Under the pieces are notes generated by a model that did not search any database, was not told the origin of the DNA, and saw nothing but the letters and a program-made list of their open reading frames with translations. Positions 44,144-52,422 of a stretch of 64,000 nucleotides of DNA are shown piece after piece. The stretch's first letter is position 1; the number at the start of each line of letters is the position of its first letter. Where the stretch lies: positions 3,514,001 to 3,578,000 of the forward strand of contig NZ_CP064942.1 in assembly GCF_015679265.1 (NCBI RefSeq), written 5' to 3'. The position numbers and the translations under genes were made by a program. This DNA comes from Pontivivens ytuae. Lineage in GTDB: Bacteria; Pseudomonadota; Alphaproteobacteria; Rhodobacterales; Rhodobacteraceae.

Positions 44144-45157
44144 ATGACTGCATTGAGCGAGCTCCTGGCGGAGCGCGACTGGCTGCTGGCGGATGGCGCC
44201 ACGGGAACGAATCTCTTCAACATGGGTCTGGCGTCGGGGGATGCGCCGGAGCTCTGGAACACCGACGAGCCCGCGAAGATCCGCGCGCTCTACGATGGGG
44301 CGGTAAACGCGGGCTCGGACCTGTTCCTCACCAACTCTTTCGGCGGCAACGCCTCCCGGCTGAAGCTGCACGACGCGCAGCACCGGGTGCGGGAGCTCAA
44401 CCGGATCGCGGCCGAGATCGCGCGGGAGGCCGCCGACGCCTCCGGCCGCAAGATCGTCGTCGCAGGCTCCATGGGCCCGACCGGCGATATCCTGGAGCCG
44501 GTGGGCTCCCTCAGCCACGCCGAGGCGGTGGAGATCTTCGAGGAAGCGGCCTCTGGCCTCATCGAAGGCGGTGCCGACGTCCTCTGGATCGAGACGATTT
44601 CTTCGGAAGAGGAGATGCGCGCCGCCGCCGAGGCCTGCGCCAATCTCGACGCGCCCTGGGCCGGGACGATGAGCTTCGACACGGCGGGCCGCACCATGAT
44701 GGGCGTCACCTCCACCGGCCTCGCCGGGTTCATGGAGAGCCTGCCGCATGCCCCCGTCGCCTATGGCGCCAATTGCGGGGTGGGGGCCTCGGACCTGCTG
44801 CGCACCATGCTGGGGCTTTCGGACGCGGCCAACGGCTCCGCCCTGATCGCGAAGGGCAATGCTGGCATTCCGAAATATGTCGACGGCCACATCCACTATG
44901 ACGGCACGCCGGACCTGATGGCCGATTACGCCGTGCTCGCCCGCGACAGCGGGGCGAAGATCATCGGCGGCTGCTGCGGCACCATGCCGGAGCACCTTTC
45001 GGCCATGCGCAAGGCGCTGGAAGAGACCCCGCCGGGCCCGCGCCCGACCCTCGACCGCATCGCACAGGCCCTCGGCGGCTTCTCGTCCGAGAGCGACGGC
45101 ACCGGTGCGGCCGCCGAAGCAGCGCCCCGCCGCGAACGCCGCCGTCGCCGGGCCTGA
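44144..45157 (+). CDS. bmt: Homocysteine S-methyltransferase (Bmt type)
   Basis: 337 residues with a homocysteine-binding TIM barrel: LADGATGTNLFNMG, ANCGVGASDLLRTM (first zinc Cys) and IIGGCCGTMPEHL (paired zinc Cys). Annotated in relatives as betaine-homocysteine methyltransferase, it may also be the homocysteine-binding module of a split cobalamin-dependent methionine synthase, given the corrinoid protein gene 286 bp downstream. The ATG at 44144 has AGGGGGTGGTT; a GTG six bases upstream is an alternative. The C-terminus is an Arg-rich tail. Confidence 0.88.
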   Translation: MTALSELLAERDWLLADGATGTNLFNMGLASGDAPELWNTDEPAKIRALYDGAVNAGSDLFLTNSFGGNASRLKLHDAQHRVRELNRIAAEIAREAADASGRKIVVAGSMGPTGDILEPVGSLSHAEAVEIFEEAASGLIEGGADVLWIETISSEEEMRAAAEACANLDAPWAGTMSFDTAGRTMMGVTSTGLAGFMESLPHAPVAYGANCGVGASDLLRTMLGLSDAANGSALIAKGNAGIPKYVDGHIHYDGTPDLMADYAVLARDSGAKIIGGCCGTMPEHLSAMRKALEETPPGPRPTLDRIAQALGGFSSESDGTGAAAEAAPRRERRRRRA

Positions 45158-45443
45158 CGGAAAGCCTCGCGTGAAATCAACGCGGTGGGCGCGGATCCTC
45201 AGATCTAGGCCCACCGCAGCGACCAAAACGGGACGTGGCCGCCACGCCTCTATCCCTATTGCGATGCAGCATGTCGCACCTTTGGATTCACGCTGGTCGG
45301 CCCGGTTGCGATAGGTTAAAGCCGCACGCCAAGCGATTTGGTCGCAGCAAGGCATGTGCGTGTCGCCTTTCGCCCTGCGCGGACGACCCGGCATCGCCAA
45401 AGCTGACCGGAACGACGAACACACGTCTTGTGGGATACGAGCC

Positions 45444-46148
45444 ATGGCCGAAGAAGAACAGGACATCATCCTCTCCGAGCTCGATGACGAAGAGCTCGTG
45501 CTGCAGATGCATGACGACCTCTATGACGGGCTCAAGGACGAGATCGTCGAGGCGGTCGAGATCCTGCTGGAGCGGGGCTGGCAGCCCTACGACATCCTGA
45601 CGAAGGCCCTCGTCGAGGGGATGCGCATCGTCGGCATCGACTTCCGCGACGGCATCCTCTTCGTGCCCGAGGTGCTGCTGGCCGCTAATGCGATGAAGGC
45701 GGGCATGGGCATCCTGAAGCCGCTCCTCGCCGAGACCGGCGCGCCGCGCCTCGGCAAGATGGTGATCGGCACCGTGAAGGGCGACATCCACGACATCGGC
45801 AAGAACCTCGTCTCGATGATGATGGAGGGCGCGGGCTTCGAGGTCGTCGATCTCGGCATCAACAACGCGGTCGAAAGCTACCTGGAGGCGATGGAGAGCG
45901 AGAAGCCCGACATCCTCGGCATGTCGGCACTGCTCACCACCACGATGCCCTACATGAAGGTCGTGATCGACACGATGGTGGAGCAGGGCATCCGCGACGA
46001 CTACGTGGTGCTGGTCGGTGGCGCGCCGCTGAACGAGGAGTTCGGCAAGGCCATCGGTGCGGACGCCTATTGCCGCGACGCCGCTGTGGCGGTCGAGACG
46101 GCCAAGGAGTTCATGGCGCGCAAGCACAACCAGCTCGTCTCCGCCTGA
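45444..46148 (+). CDS. Corrinoid (cobalamin)-binding protein, MetH/MtbC-like
   Basis: 234 residues. An N-terminal helical cap domain (LYDGLKDEIVEAVEILLERGW, then GIDFRDGILFVPEVLLAANAM) precedes a Rossmann-like B12-binding domain with GTVKGDIHDIGKNLV (DxHxxG, whose His ligates cobalt base-off), ILGMSALLTTTM and YVVLVGGAPLNEEF. It carries methyl groups between methyltransferases. The start MAEEEQDIIL at 45444 is the normal N-terminus. The context with bmt and DUF1638 supports a split methionine synthase. Confidence 0.9.
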   Translation: MAEEEQDIILSELDDEELVLQMHDDLYDGLKDEIVEAVEILLERGWQPYDILTKALVEGMRIVGIDFRDGILFVPEVLLAANAMKAGMGILKPLLAETGAPRLGKMVIGTVKGDIHDIGKNLVSMMMEGAGFEVVDLGINNAVESYLEAMESEKPDILGMSALLTTTMPYMKVVIDTMVEQGIRDDYVVLVGGAPLNEEFGKAIGADAYCRDAAVAVETAKEFMARKHNQLVSA

Positions 46149-46152
46149 CCCG

Positions 46153-46599
46153 GTGCGGGCGTTTCTGGCCGACACGCTCGCGCTCGTCACCTTCTTCACG
46201 CTGACCGGCATCCTCAACGAACGTTTCGTCGCGGGCATGTCCTGGGACGAGATCGCGGTCTCGCGCGGCATCGGCGCGCCGCTCATGGTGCTGACGGCGC
46301 GCCCCTACGGCCTGTGGCGCGACTGGGCGATAGGGCGGCTCGGCTGGCCCACGGGAACCCGCCTCGTGATTTGGGACAGCATCGTGCTCCTGGTCTTCCA
46401 GGTCCCGATTTACGCCGCGATCATCTGGTTCGGCGGGGCCGAGGGTGCGGAGCTGTGGCGCGGCATCGCGGGGGCGGCGCTCCTCATGCTCTGCCTCGGC
46501 CGGCCCTACGGCCTGTGGCTCGACTTCGTGCGCAGCCGCTTCGGCCTGCCGCCCGGCGGCCTGCGCCCGATGTCGCCGAACGGACCAGGCCCGCTCTGA
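46153..46599 (+). CDS. alaE: L-alanine exporter AlaE family protein
   Basis: 148 residues, matching the 149-residue AlaE of Escherichia coli in layout: VRAFLADTLALVTFF at the start, ERFVAGMSWDEIAVSRGIGAP, TARPYGLWRD, and a repeat of RPYGLWLDFVRSRFG at the end. Four membrane helices. The start is GTG 46153, 4 bp after the corrinoid protein stop, so translation is probably coupled. Exports alanine; its link to methyl transfer is unclear. Confidence 0.82.
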   Translation: MRAFLADTLALVTFFTLTGILNERFVAGMSWDEIAVSRGIGAPLMVLTARPYGLWRDWAIGRLGWPTGTRLVIWDSIVLLVFQVPIYAAIIWFGGAEGAELWRGIAGAALLMLCLGRPYGLWLDFVRSRFGLPPGGLRPMSPNGPGPL

Positions 46600-46657
46600 C
46601 GACGACCTCCGGGCGCAGGACGGTGAAGCTGCTCTGCGCTAACGCCACGACCGGCCG

Positions 46658-47497
46658 TTACTCCGCAAGCACCCGCCGCGCGAACGCCTCGGCGCTTTCC
46701 AACGTATCCGCCGCCAGCGGCAGCCGCGCGGGATCCACCCGCAGGAACTCCGGATCCCGATCGGCCGCCGCGTAGTGCTGCCGCAAGCGCGGCCCGGCCT
46801 CCGCCCCCAGCGCCGCACTCATCGCCGCCGCAAAATCGTCGAGCGGGAGCTGCACGTACTGCAAGTCCCGCCCCAGCGCCCCGCCGATCCGATCCGCGAG
46901 CTGCACCCCGGTCAGCGGCTCCGGCCCGCCGACCCGGACCTGCGCCCCGGCCTTGGCATGCTCCATCGCCCAGACCGTGAACGCCGCCAGATCGCAGTGG
47001 GAGATCCAGGACACCGGCGCCTCCGCCGGGGCTGGATAGACCAGCGTTCCGGCCGCGATCGCCTGCCGCGACCAGTCCTGCGCGAGGTTCTCCAGAAACA
47101 CCGTCGGCACGACCACCACCGCCTCAATCCCCGCGCCGAGCGCCGCATCGCGCGCCGCACGCATGTCGCGGAAGAGCGCGTCGTCCGACCCCTCGTCGAT
47201 GCTGCCCGCGGTGTTGAGCACCAACCGCCGCACACCCGCCTCCCGCGCGGCCCCGGCGACCCGCTCCACGATCCGAGGCATCGCCCCGTCGCGGTGGTCC
47301 TGCACCAGCGTCATCGCGACCGCCTCGCAGCCTGCCATCGCCTCGGCCAGCCCCGCGCCGCTCTCCAGATCGGCCACGTGATCGGCCCCGGTGCGCCGCG
47401 ACGTCCCCCGCACGCGCCAACCCGCCGTGCGAAAGCCCTCCGCAATCGCCGCCTGCTGCGCGCCGGTGATCGAGGGGATCAGGATTGTTCCGGTCAT
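46658..47497 (-). CDS. NmrA-like NAD(P)-binding protein
   Basis: A 279-residue atypical short-chain dehydrogenase of the NmrA/NAD(P)H-binding type. The N-terminal strand is TILIPSITGAQQAAIAEGF, RLVLNTAGSID and VVVVPTVFLENLAQDW are the middle blocks, and GPEPLTGVQLADRIGGAL the C-terminal one. No catalytic Tyr-xxx-Lys is evident, so a redox-sensing or quinone-reductase role is possible. It is divergent from the HxlR regulator, a frequent pair. The ATG follows GGGAGATGCATC. Confidence 0.82.
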   Translation of the reverse strand: MTGTILIPSITGAQQAAIAEGFRTAGWRVRGTSRRTGADHVADLESGAGLAEAMAGCEAVAMTLVQDHRDGAMPRIVERVAGAAREAGVRRLVLNTAGSIDEGSDDALFRDMRAARDAALGAGIEAVVVVPTVFLENLAQDWSRQAIAAGTLVYPAPAEAPVSWISHCDLAAFTVWAMEHAKAGAQVRVGGPEPLTGVQLADRIGGALGRDLQYVQLPLDDFAAAMSAALGAEAGPRLRQHYAAADRDPEFLRVDPARLPLAADTLESAEAFARRVLAE

Positions 47498-47575
47498 GAT
47501 GCATCTCCCATGTTGCTGCCACAGGGATTGCACGCGACACTGGATCCGGAAATCAGGCACTTTTTCGGAACCGGT

Positions 47576-47911
47576 ATGCTCGACGATACCTGCAAGACCC
47601 CCGACAACTGCCCCGTGTCGCGCACGCTCTCGATCATCAACGGGCGCTGGAAGGGGATGATCCTCTACCACCTGCAGGAGGAGCCGCGTCGCTTCGGAGC
47701 CCTCCGCCGTCTCCTGCCCGACATCACCCAGCGAATGCTGACCCAGTCCCTGCGCGAGCTGGAGGCCGATGGCATCGTCATACGTACGATCCATGCGCCA
47801 ATGCCACCCCATGTGGACTACCGCCTCACGGATCTGGGCCGCACGCTGATCCCGCTTCTGGATGCGATGGCCGAGTGGGGCACGGCCCATCCGGCGGAGG
47901 GTGCGGCATGA
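47576..47911 (+). CDS. HxlR-family transcriptional regulator
   Basis: A 111-residue winged-helix regulator. CPVSRTLSIINGRWKGMILYHL contains the conserved Cys that senses electrophiles in many HxlR proteins, and LTQSLRELEADGIVIR and PHVDYRLTDLG form the wing. I start at ATG 47576; an ATG at 47510 would leave only 12 bp to the divergent gene. It probably controls the divergent NmrA-like gene in response to a reactive electrophile. Confidence 0.85.
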   Translation: MLDDTCKTPDNCPVSRTLSIINGRWKGMILYHLQEEPRRFGALRRLLPDITQRMLTQSLRELEADGIVIRTIHAPMPPHVDYRLTDLGRTLIPLLDAMAEWGTAHPAEGAA

Positions 47912-48126
47912 AGCTCGACCAGTTTGTCCTGATCATCGTCAGCACGCTGTCGCTCGCCGCCGTGGCGATCGCGGTACTGGTCTTCCTCGCCGGGGCGGTC
48001 TTCACCCCCGGCCTTGCCTTGATCGTGGCCGTGCCTGCGGGCATCGTCGCCTATGTCGTGATCCGCGTGATCACGGATCGCGCCGGAAATGCCGAGGACG
48101 ACTACTATGACCGCATCGAGAAATGA
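47908..48126 (+). CDS. Small two-helix membrane protein
   Basis: 72 residues with two hydrophobic helices (residues ~5-30 and ~34-54) and a charged tail DDYYDRIEK. The ATG overlaps the hxlR stop (ATGA). No family recognised. It precedes a YbjQ-like gene by 1 bp, so it belongs to the same operon. Confidence 0.65.
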   Translation: MKLDQFVLIIVSTLSLAAVAIAVLVFLAGAVFTPGLALIVAVPAGIVAYVVIRVITDRAGNAEDDYYDRIEK

Positions 48127-48127
48127 C

Positions 48128-48442
48128 ATGCTTGTCGTGACGACCGAGACCGTGCCGGGCCGCGAGATCGGTGAGGCGCTGGGCCTCGTCCGCGGCTCCA
48201 CGGTGCGGGCAAAGCATATCGGCTCCGACATCGTGGCGAGCTTGCGCAATCTCGTCGGCGGCGAGGTCAAGGAATACGGCGCGCTCCTCGCCGGCTCACG
48301 GGAGCAGGCGCTCGACCGGATGATTGCCGAGGCGCAGGCGCTGGGCGCCGACGCCGTGGTCTGCACCCGGATGCAGACCTCCACCATCACCGAGAAGGCG
48401 AGCGAGGTCGCCTTCTACGGCACCGCGGTGACCTTCCGGTGA
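48128..48442 (+). CDS. YbjQ/UPF0145 heavy-metal-binding-like protein
   Basis: A 104-residue protein of the YbjQ family that assembles as pentamers in known structures. LVVTTETVPGREIGEALGLVRGSTV and GADAVVCTRMQTS are hallmarks. Metal binding has been suggested but not shown for the family. Its stop overlaps the GTG of the DUF1638 gene. Confidence 0.85.
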   Translation: MLVVTTETVPGREIGEALGLVRGSTVRAKHIGSDIVASLRNLVGGEVKEYGALLAGSREQALDRMIAEAQALGADAVVCTRMQTSTITEKASEVAFYGTAVTFR

Positions 48443-49104
48443 GACGCGGCGGCCGCAGCGCGCGCCGCCCGGCTGCTCCACCTCCCGCCGTCGAGCCGCT
48501 GGTCACGCAAGGGGCCGAGTTCGGCGCGGGCCGGGTGCTCCTCATCGCCTGCGGCGCGCTCGCCCGCGAGATCATCGCGATCAACCACGCGAACGGGGCA
48601 GAGCACTTCACCCTGCGCTGCCTGCCGGCGATCCTGCACAACCACCCCGAGCGCATCGCCCCGGCGGTGGAGGCCGAGATCGCGCGCGGCCGCGCCGAGG
48701 GCTTTGCTGACATCTTCGTGCTCTATGCCGATTGCGGGACGGGCGGCGCGCTCGACCGGGTCTGCGCGGCCGCGGGCGTCGAACGCATTGCGGGCCCCCA
48801 CTGCTATGCCTTCTTCGACGGGGTCGAGCGGTTCGCGGCGCGGGGCGAGATGCGGGCCTTCTACCTCACCGACTTCCTCGCCCGCCAGTTCGATGCGTTC
48901 GTGACGAAACCGCTGGGCCTCGACCGCCACCCGGAGCTCGCCGAGACTTACTTCGGCAACTATGACAGCCTTGTCTACCTCGCCCAGACCGAGGATCCGG
49001 CCCTCGACGACGCCGCGCGTGCCGCCGCCGCAACTCTCGGCCTCGCCTATGAACGCCGTTCCACCGGCTACGGCGATCTCGCGGCGGACCTCGCCCGCCG
49101 CTGA
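48439..49104 (+). CDS. DUF1638 protein
   Basis: 221 residues starting at GTG 48439, which overlaps the YbjQ-gene stop (GTGA). RVLLIACGALAREIIAINHAN, LRCLPAILHNHPERI and FVLYADCGTGGALDRVC (conserved Cys) define DUF1638. In several Rhodobacterales genomes this family lies near the bmt/corrinoid methionine synthase genes, as here. It may support corrinoid-dependent methyl transfer, but biochemistry is lacking. The N-terminal Arg-rich segment is variable. Confidence 0.8.
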   Translation: MRRGGRSARRPAAPPPAVEPLVTQGAEFGAGRVLLIACGALAREIIAINHANGAEHFTLRCLPAILHNHPERIAPAVEAEIARGRAEGFADIFVLYADCGTGGALDRVCAAAGVERIAGPHCYAFFDGVERFAARGEMRAFYLTDFLARQFDAFVTKPLGLDRHPELAETYFGNYDSLVYLAQTEDPALDDAARAAAATLGLAYERRSTGYGDLAADLARR

Positions 49105-49105
49105 T

Positions 49106-49153
49106 CCTTCATCTGTCCGGAAGTATCCCGGGGGGTGCGGGGGCAGCGCCCCC
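49106..49153. repeat. CTTC..GTCC motif and hairpin between convergent genes
   Basis: CCTTCATCTGTCCGGAAGTATCCC (a diverged CTTCTT/TCC-AAATA copy) is followed by hairpin GGGGGC/GCCCCC (49139-49153). It separates DUF1638 (plus) from dctD (minus). Confidence 0.55.
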
Positions 49154-49157
49154 GGCT

Positions 49158-50510
49158 TCAGACGAAATCCGCGCGGCTGATCCCGTATTTCGCCATCTTC
49201 TCGTTGAGCGTCCGGCGGGGCAGGGCAAGCTCCTCCATCACGGCGGAGATCGCGCCGCGGTGGCGGCGCAGGGCCGCCTCGATCTGCAGGCGCTCGAAGG
49301 CCTCGACATGGTCCTTCAGCGGCCGCTTCTCGATCTCGACCGGGTTTTCCTCCTCCGGCGCATCCGCGGCCTCCTCGCCCAGCAGCGCCCGCAGGGAATG
49401 CGGCGACTGGCGGTTCCGCAGCACGTAGCGCTCGGCCATGTTGATGAGCTGGCGGTGGTTGCCGGGCCAGGGCTGTGCGAGCAGTTCCGCCGCGTCCTCC
49501 GCACTCACGTCCGGGCGCGGCGTGCCGTAATCCTGCGCGAAACGGTCCACGTAGTGTTCGAAGAGTTTGAGGATATCCTGCCCGCAGGCGCGGAGCGGCG
49601 GCACCGCGATCTCCAGCGCGGACAGCACGTAGAAGAGCGAGGGGGAGAAGCTGCCATCGGCCACCTCGTCGTTCACCGTCTCATCCGCGATGGTGCAGAT
49701 GCGCGCGCGGATCGGCGTGCCGTCGGCCATCTTGCCATCAGTGATCGTCTGGCCGAGCCGGGTCTGCAGCCGCGCGGGCAGGGCGGCGACGTTTTCCAGC
49801 ACCACCATGCCGCCACCGGCCGCGATCAGGAGCGGTGGGTTGCCGGAGCGGTCCTTGGAAAACACCCGCTCCTCGATATGCGCCGGCGGCTCCGCCGCGC
49901 AGTTGAGCGTCAGGAAGGGCTGGCCCGCCTGAGGCCCCGCGGCGTGGAGCGCGCGGGCGACCAGCGAACGGCCCGAGCCGCGCTCGCCGCGGATCAGCAC
50001 CGGCGCCTCGGCGCGGGCATAGTCGAGGATCGCGTCGCGCAGCCGGGCGACCGGCGCGCTGTCGCCCATGATCCGGCGCAAGAGTACCGTGCCGTCCGCG
50101 AGCTCGCGCCGGAGCAGCCGGTTGTCGATGGTCAGCCGCCGCGCCTCCGCCGCGCGCCGGGCGAGGTCCGCCAGCCGCTCGGGATCAAACGGCTTCTCGA
50201 CAAAATCGTAGGCGCCCGCGCGCATCGCCTCGACCGCCATTGCCACGTCGCCATGGCCGGTGATCATGATGACGGGCAGGGTGCGGTCCTTCTTCTGAAG
50301 GCGCGCCAGCAGCTCCAGCCCGTCGATCCCCGGCATCCGCACGTCGGTGATGACGACACCCGGAAAGTCCTCGTCCACGTCGTCGAGGGCCGCCACCGCG
50401 TCGGCATAGGTCTGCGGGCGGAAGCCCGACAGGTCCATCCACTGGCTGATGGAGGCGCGCATGTCCTCCTCGTCGTCGATGATCGCCACCGGCATCGTTG
50501 CTTCACTCAT
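49158..50510 (-). CDS. DctD-like response regulator with degenerate AAA+ domain
   Basis: 450 residues in three domains. The receiver (1-120) has acidic DDEED, phosphoacceptor Asp56 in ITDVRMPG and Lys106 in VEKPF, so it looks functional. The sigma-54 AAA+ domain (~145-380) is damaged: Walker A reads GERGSGRS (Lys replaced by Arg181), Walker B reads VVLEN instead of LFLDE, and no GAFTGA loop is found. The Fis-type helix-turn-helix (~415-450) is intact. Its start overlaps the dctB stop by 8 bp. It probably binds DNA without acting as a classical sigma-54 activator. Confidence 0.85.
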   Translation of the reverse strand: MSEATMPVAIIDDEEDMRASISQWMDLSGFRPQTYADAVAALDDVDEDFPGVVITDVRMPGIDGLELLARLQKKDRTLPVIMITGHGDVAMAVEAMRAGAYDFVEKPFDPERLADLARRAAEARRLTIDNRLLRRELADGTVLLRRIMGDSAPVARLRDAILDYARAEAPVLIRGERGSGRSLVARALHAAGPQAGQPFLTLNCAAEPPAHIEERVFSKDRSGNPPLLIAAGGGMVVLENVAALPARLQTRLGQTITDGKMADGTPIRARICTIADETVNDEVADGSFSPSLFYVLSALEIAVPPLRACGQDILKLFEHYVDRFAQDYGTPRPDVSAEDAAELLAQPWPGNHRQLINMAERYVLRNRQSPHSLRALLGEEAADAPEEENPVEIEKRPLKDHVEAFERLQIEAALRRHRGAISAVMEELALPRRTLNEKMAKYGISRADFV

Positions 50511-52311
50511 GGTCTCCGGACCCCCTTTCCGGTCTTCCCGTCACGCGCGGCAGGCTCAGTTCGAACACCGCCCCGCGCTCCCGGCCGTTGCGCGCTGTGA
50601 GGCTGCCGCCCATGTCCCGCGCGATGCCGGCCGAGATTGCGAGGCCCAGCCCCACGCCCTCACCCGGCGCCTTCGTCGTGTAGAACGGTTCAAATAGCGC
50701 ACTTGGCGGCCCCTCAAAGCCCGGCCCGGTATCGCGCACCTGGATGCGGGCCATCTGGGGTCCGGCGAAGATCTCGACCGTCACCTGCGGATCGGACTGG
50801 CCACGCATCGCGTCGATGGCGTTGCGCAAGAGGTTGATGAGCACCTGCTCCAGCCGCACCGTGTCCACGTTGACCATCACCGGGTGCTCCGGCTCGCGCC
50901 GCACGATGGCAATGTTGGACTGCCCGATCTGCGGGGACATGATGGCGAGCGCGGAGCTGAGCGAGGCCCGCAGGTCCACGTCCAAGAGGTCGGTCCCGCC
51001 CTTTCTCGCAAAGGTCTTGAGCTGCCGCGTGATCGCCCCCATCCGCGTGATCAGATCGTCGATCCGCTGGAACGAGGTCAGCGCCTCGCCCGGCCGGTTG
51101 CGCTGGATCAGCAGCTGCGCGCCCGCCAGATAGGTCTTCATTGCGGCCAGCGGCTGGTTGAGCTCATGGCTGATCGCCGCCGACATCTGGCCGAGGGCGG
51201 CAAGCTTGGAGCTTTGCTCCAGCGATTCCTCGGCGGCCTGCAAGGATTGTTCGACCTTCAGCCGCTCCTCGATCTCGCTGGAGAGGCGGGCGTTGAGCGC
51301 ACGCAACTCCTCGGATTCCCGCTTCAGCCGCAGCGACTGCCGCGCGGCCCGGCGCGAGATCTGGAAGAAGGCGAGGGAGGCGAGGATCGCGATGGCCATG
51401 ACCTCGATGGCGAGCACGCCGCGCACCCGCTCGCGCACCTCGGCCACGGGGGCGAGGTAGGTGACGGTCCAGCCGCGGAACTCCACCGGCCGGTCGACAC
51501 GCAGATAGACCTCCCCGTCGATCGCCACCCGTTGCCCGGCCTGCGCCGGTTCCAGGTTCAGCATCGGGAGGAGCGCGAAGCGCCCCGCCCCCTGCGCCGA
51601 CAGCGGATCGAGGAAGGGCGACAGCGAGCGGTAGCGCCATTCGGGGCGCGACGAGAGCAGGATCAGATCCTCGGAATTGGTGACGAAGACCTGATCGGGC
51701 GTCGCCACCCACTCGTCCTGAACGCTGGCGAGGTCCACCTCGATGATCACCACACCTAGAATCGTTCCACTCTGCAGAATTCGTCGCGCGAAAAAGAAGC
51801 GCTGCTCGACCTCGGAGATCGCGACGGTCGCGAAAATCGAGATGTCCTGTTCGAGCGCGAGCTGAAAATAGGGGGCAAGGGCGTGGTTGATTGCCGCACC
51901 CTCGGGCTGGGTATCGGCCACCAATCCGCCCGCCGCGGTGTAGAGGCTAATCGACAGTGCCCCGGTCGTGGACTGCACGTTGCCGAGGATCAGCCGGATC
52001 TGATCTTCCGCCGCACCGGACAGCGCGCCCACCAGCAGACGGTCCTGCGCCAGCAGGGAAGATGCGACAGTATAGGTACTTAGCACCGACTCGATGGAGT
52101 TCGTGTAGAGCGTCGAGCGCACCGCCGCCCGCGTGCCCAGCGTGTCCATGAACCGGTTGGACACGACCATCGCGCTCGCCCAGAGCGTGATCACAACCAG
52201 GGCGGAGCACAGTGCGATCAGGATCACCTGTGCACGCCGCAGGCTGCGCAGGCGCGCGCGAACCCGCGAGAGTGCCGACTGGGTCGGTGCCGCTATGGTT
52301 GACATGTCCAT
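50503..52311 (-). CDS. DctB-like sensor histidine kinase
   Basis: 602 residues. One N-terminal helix (~28-50), a periplasmic double Cache/PDC sensor region (~55-310), a second helix, a coiled coil, then the kinase core: AAISHELNQPLAAMKTYLAGA (phosphorylated His) and DTGPGFEG..GLGLAISAG (ATP lid). This is the C4-dicarboxylate sensor DctB layout. No dctP/Q/M transporter genes are nearby, so the ligand is unproven. It is divergent from msrP. Confidence 0.88.
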   Translation of the reverse strand: MDMSTIAAPTQSALSRVRARLRSLRRAQVILIALCSALVVITLWASAMVVSNRFMDTLGTRAAVRSTLYTNSIESVLSTYTVASSLLAQDRLLVGALSGAAEDQIRLILGNVQSTTGALSISLYTAAGGLVADTQPEGAAINHALAPYFQLALEQDISIFATVAISEVEQRFFFARRILQSGTILGVVIIEVDLASVQDEWVATPDQVFVTNSEDLILLSSRPEWRYRSLSPFLDPLSAQGAGRFALLPMLNLEPAQAGQRVAIDGEVYLRVDRPVEFRGWTVTYLAPVAEVRERVRGVLAIEVMAIAILASLAFFQISRRAARQSLRLKRESEELRALNARLSSEIEERLKVEQSLQAAEESLEQSSKLAALGQMSAAISHELNQPLAAMKTYLAGAQLLIQRNRPGEALTSFQRIDDLITRMGAITRQLKTFARKGGTDLLDVDLRASLSSALAIMSPQIGQSNIAIVRREPEHPVMVNVDTVRLEQVLINLLRNAIDAMRGQSDPQVTVEIFAGPQMARIQVRDTGPGFEGPPSALFEPFYTTKAPGEGVGLGLAISAGIARDMGGSLTARNGRERGAVFELSLPRVTGRPERGSGDHE

Positions 52312-52422
52312 GGGGCGGGACCGTAGGCGTCACGCTTCGTTCAAGCAACTTTGATTGGGGTGGAACGTAGCACATATGTACCACAAACCCCAAAGGACCG
52401 TGGTCCGGCAAAGGAGCATATC

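Noticed and set aside
45158..45443. Cobalamin riboswitch upstream of the corrinoid protein gene
   Set aside because: I looked for a B12-box-like core (GCCACTG and flanking stems) and did not find one; nothing else convincing is in this 286-bp gap.
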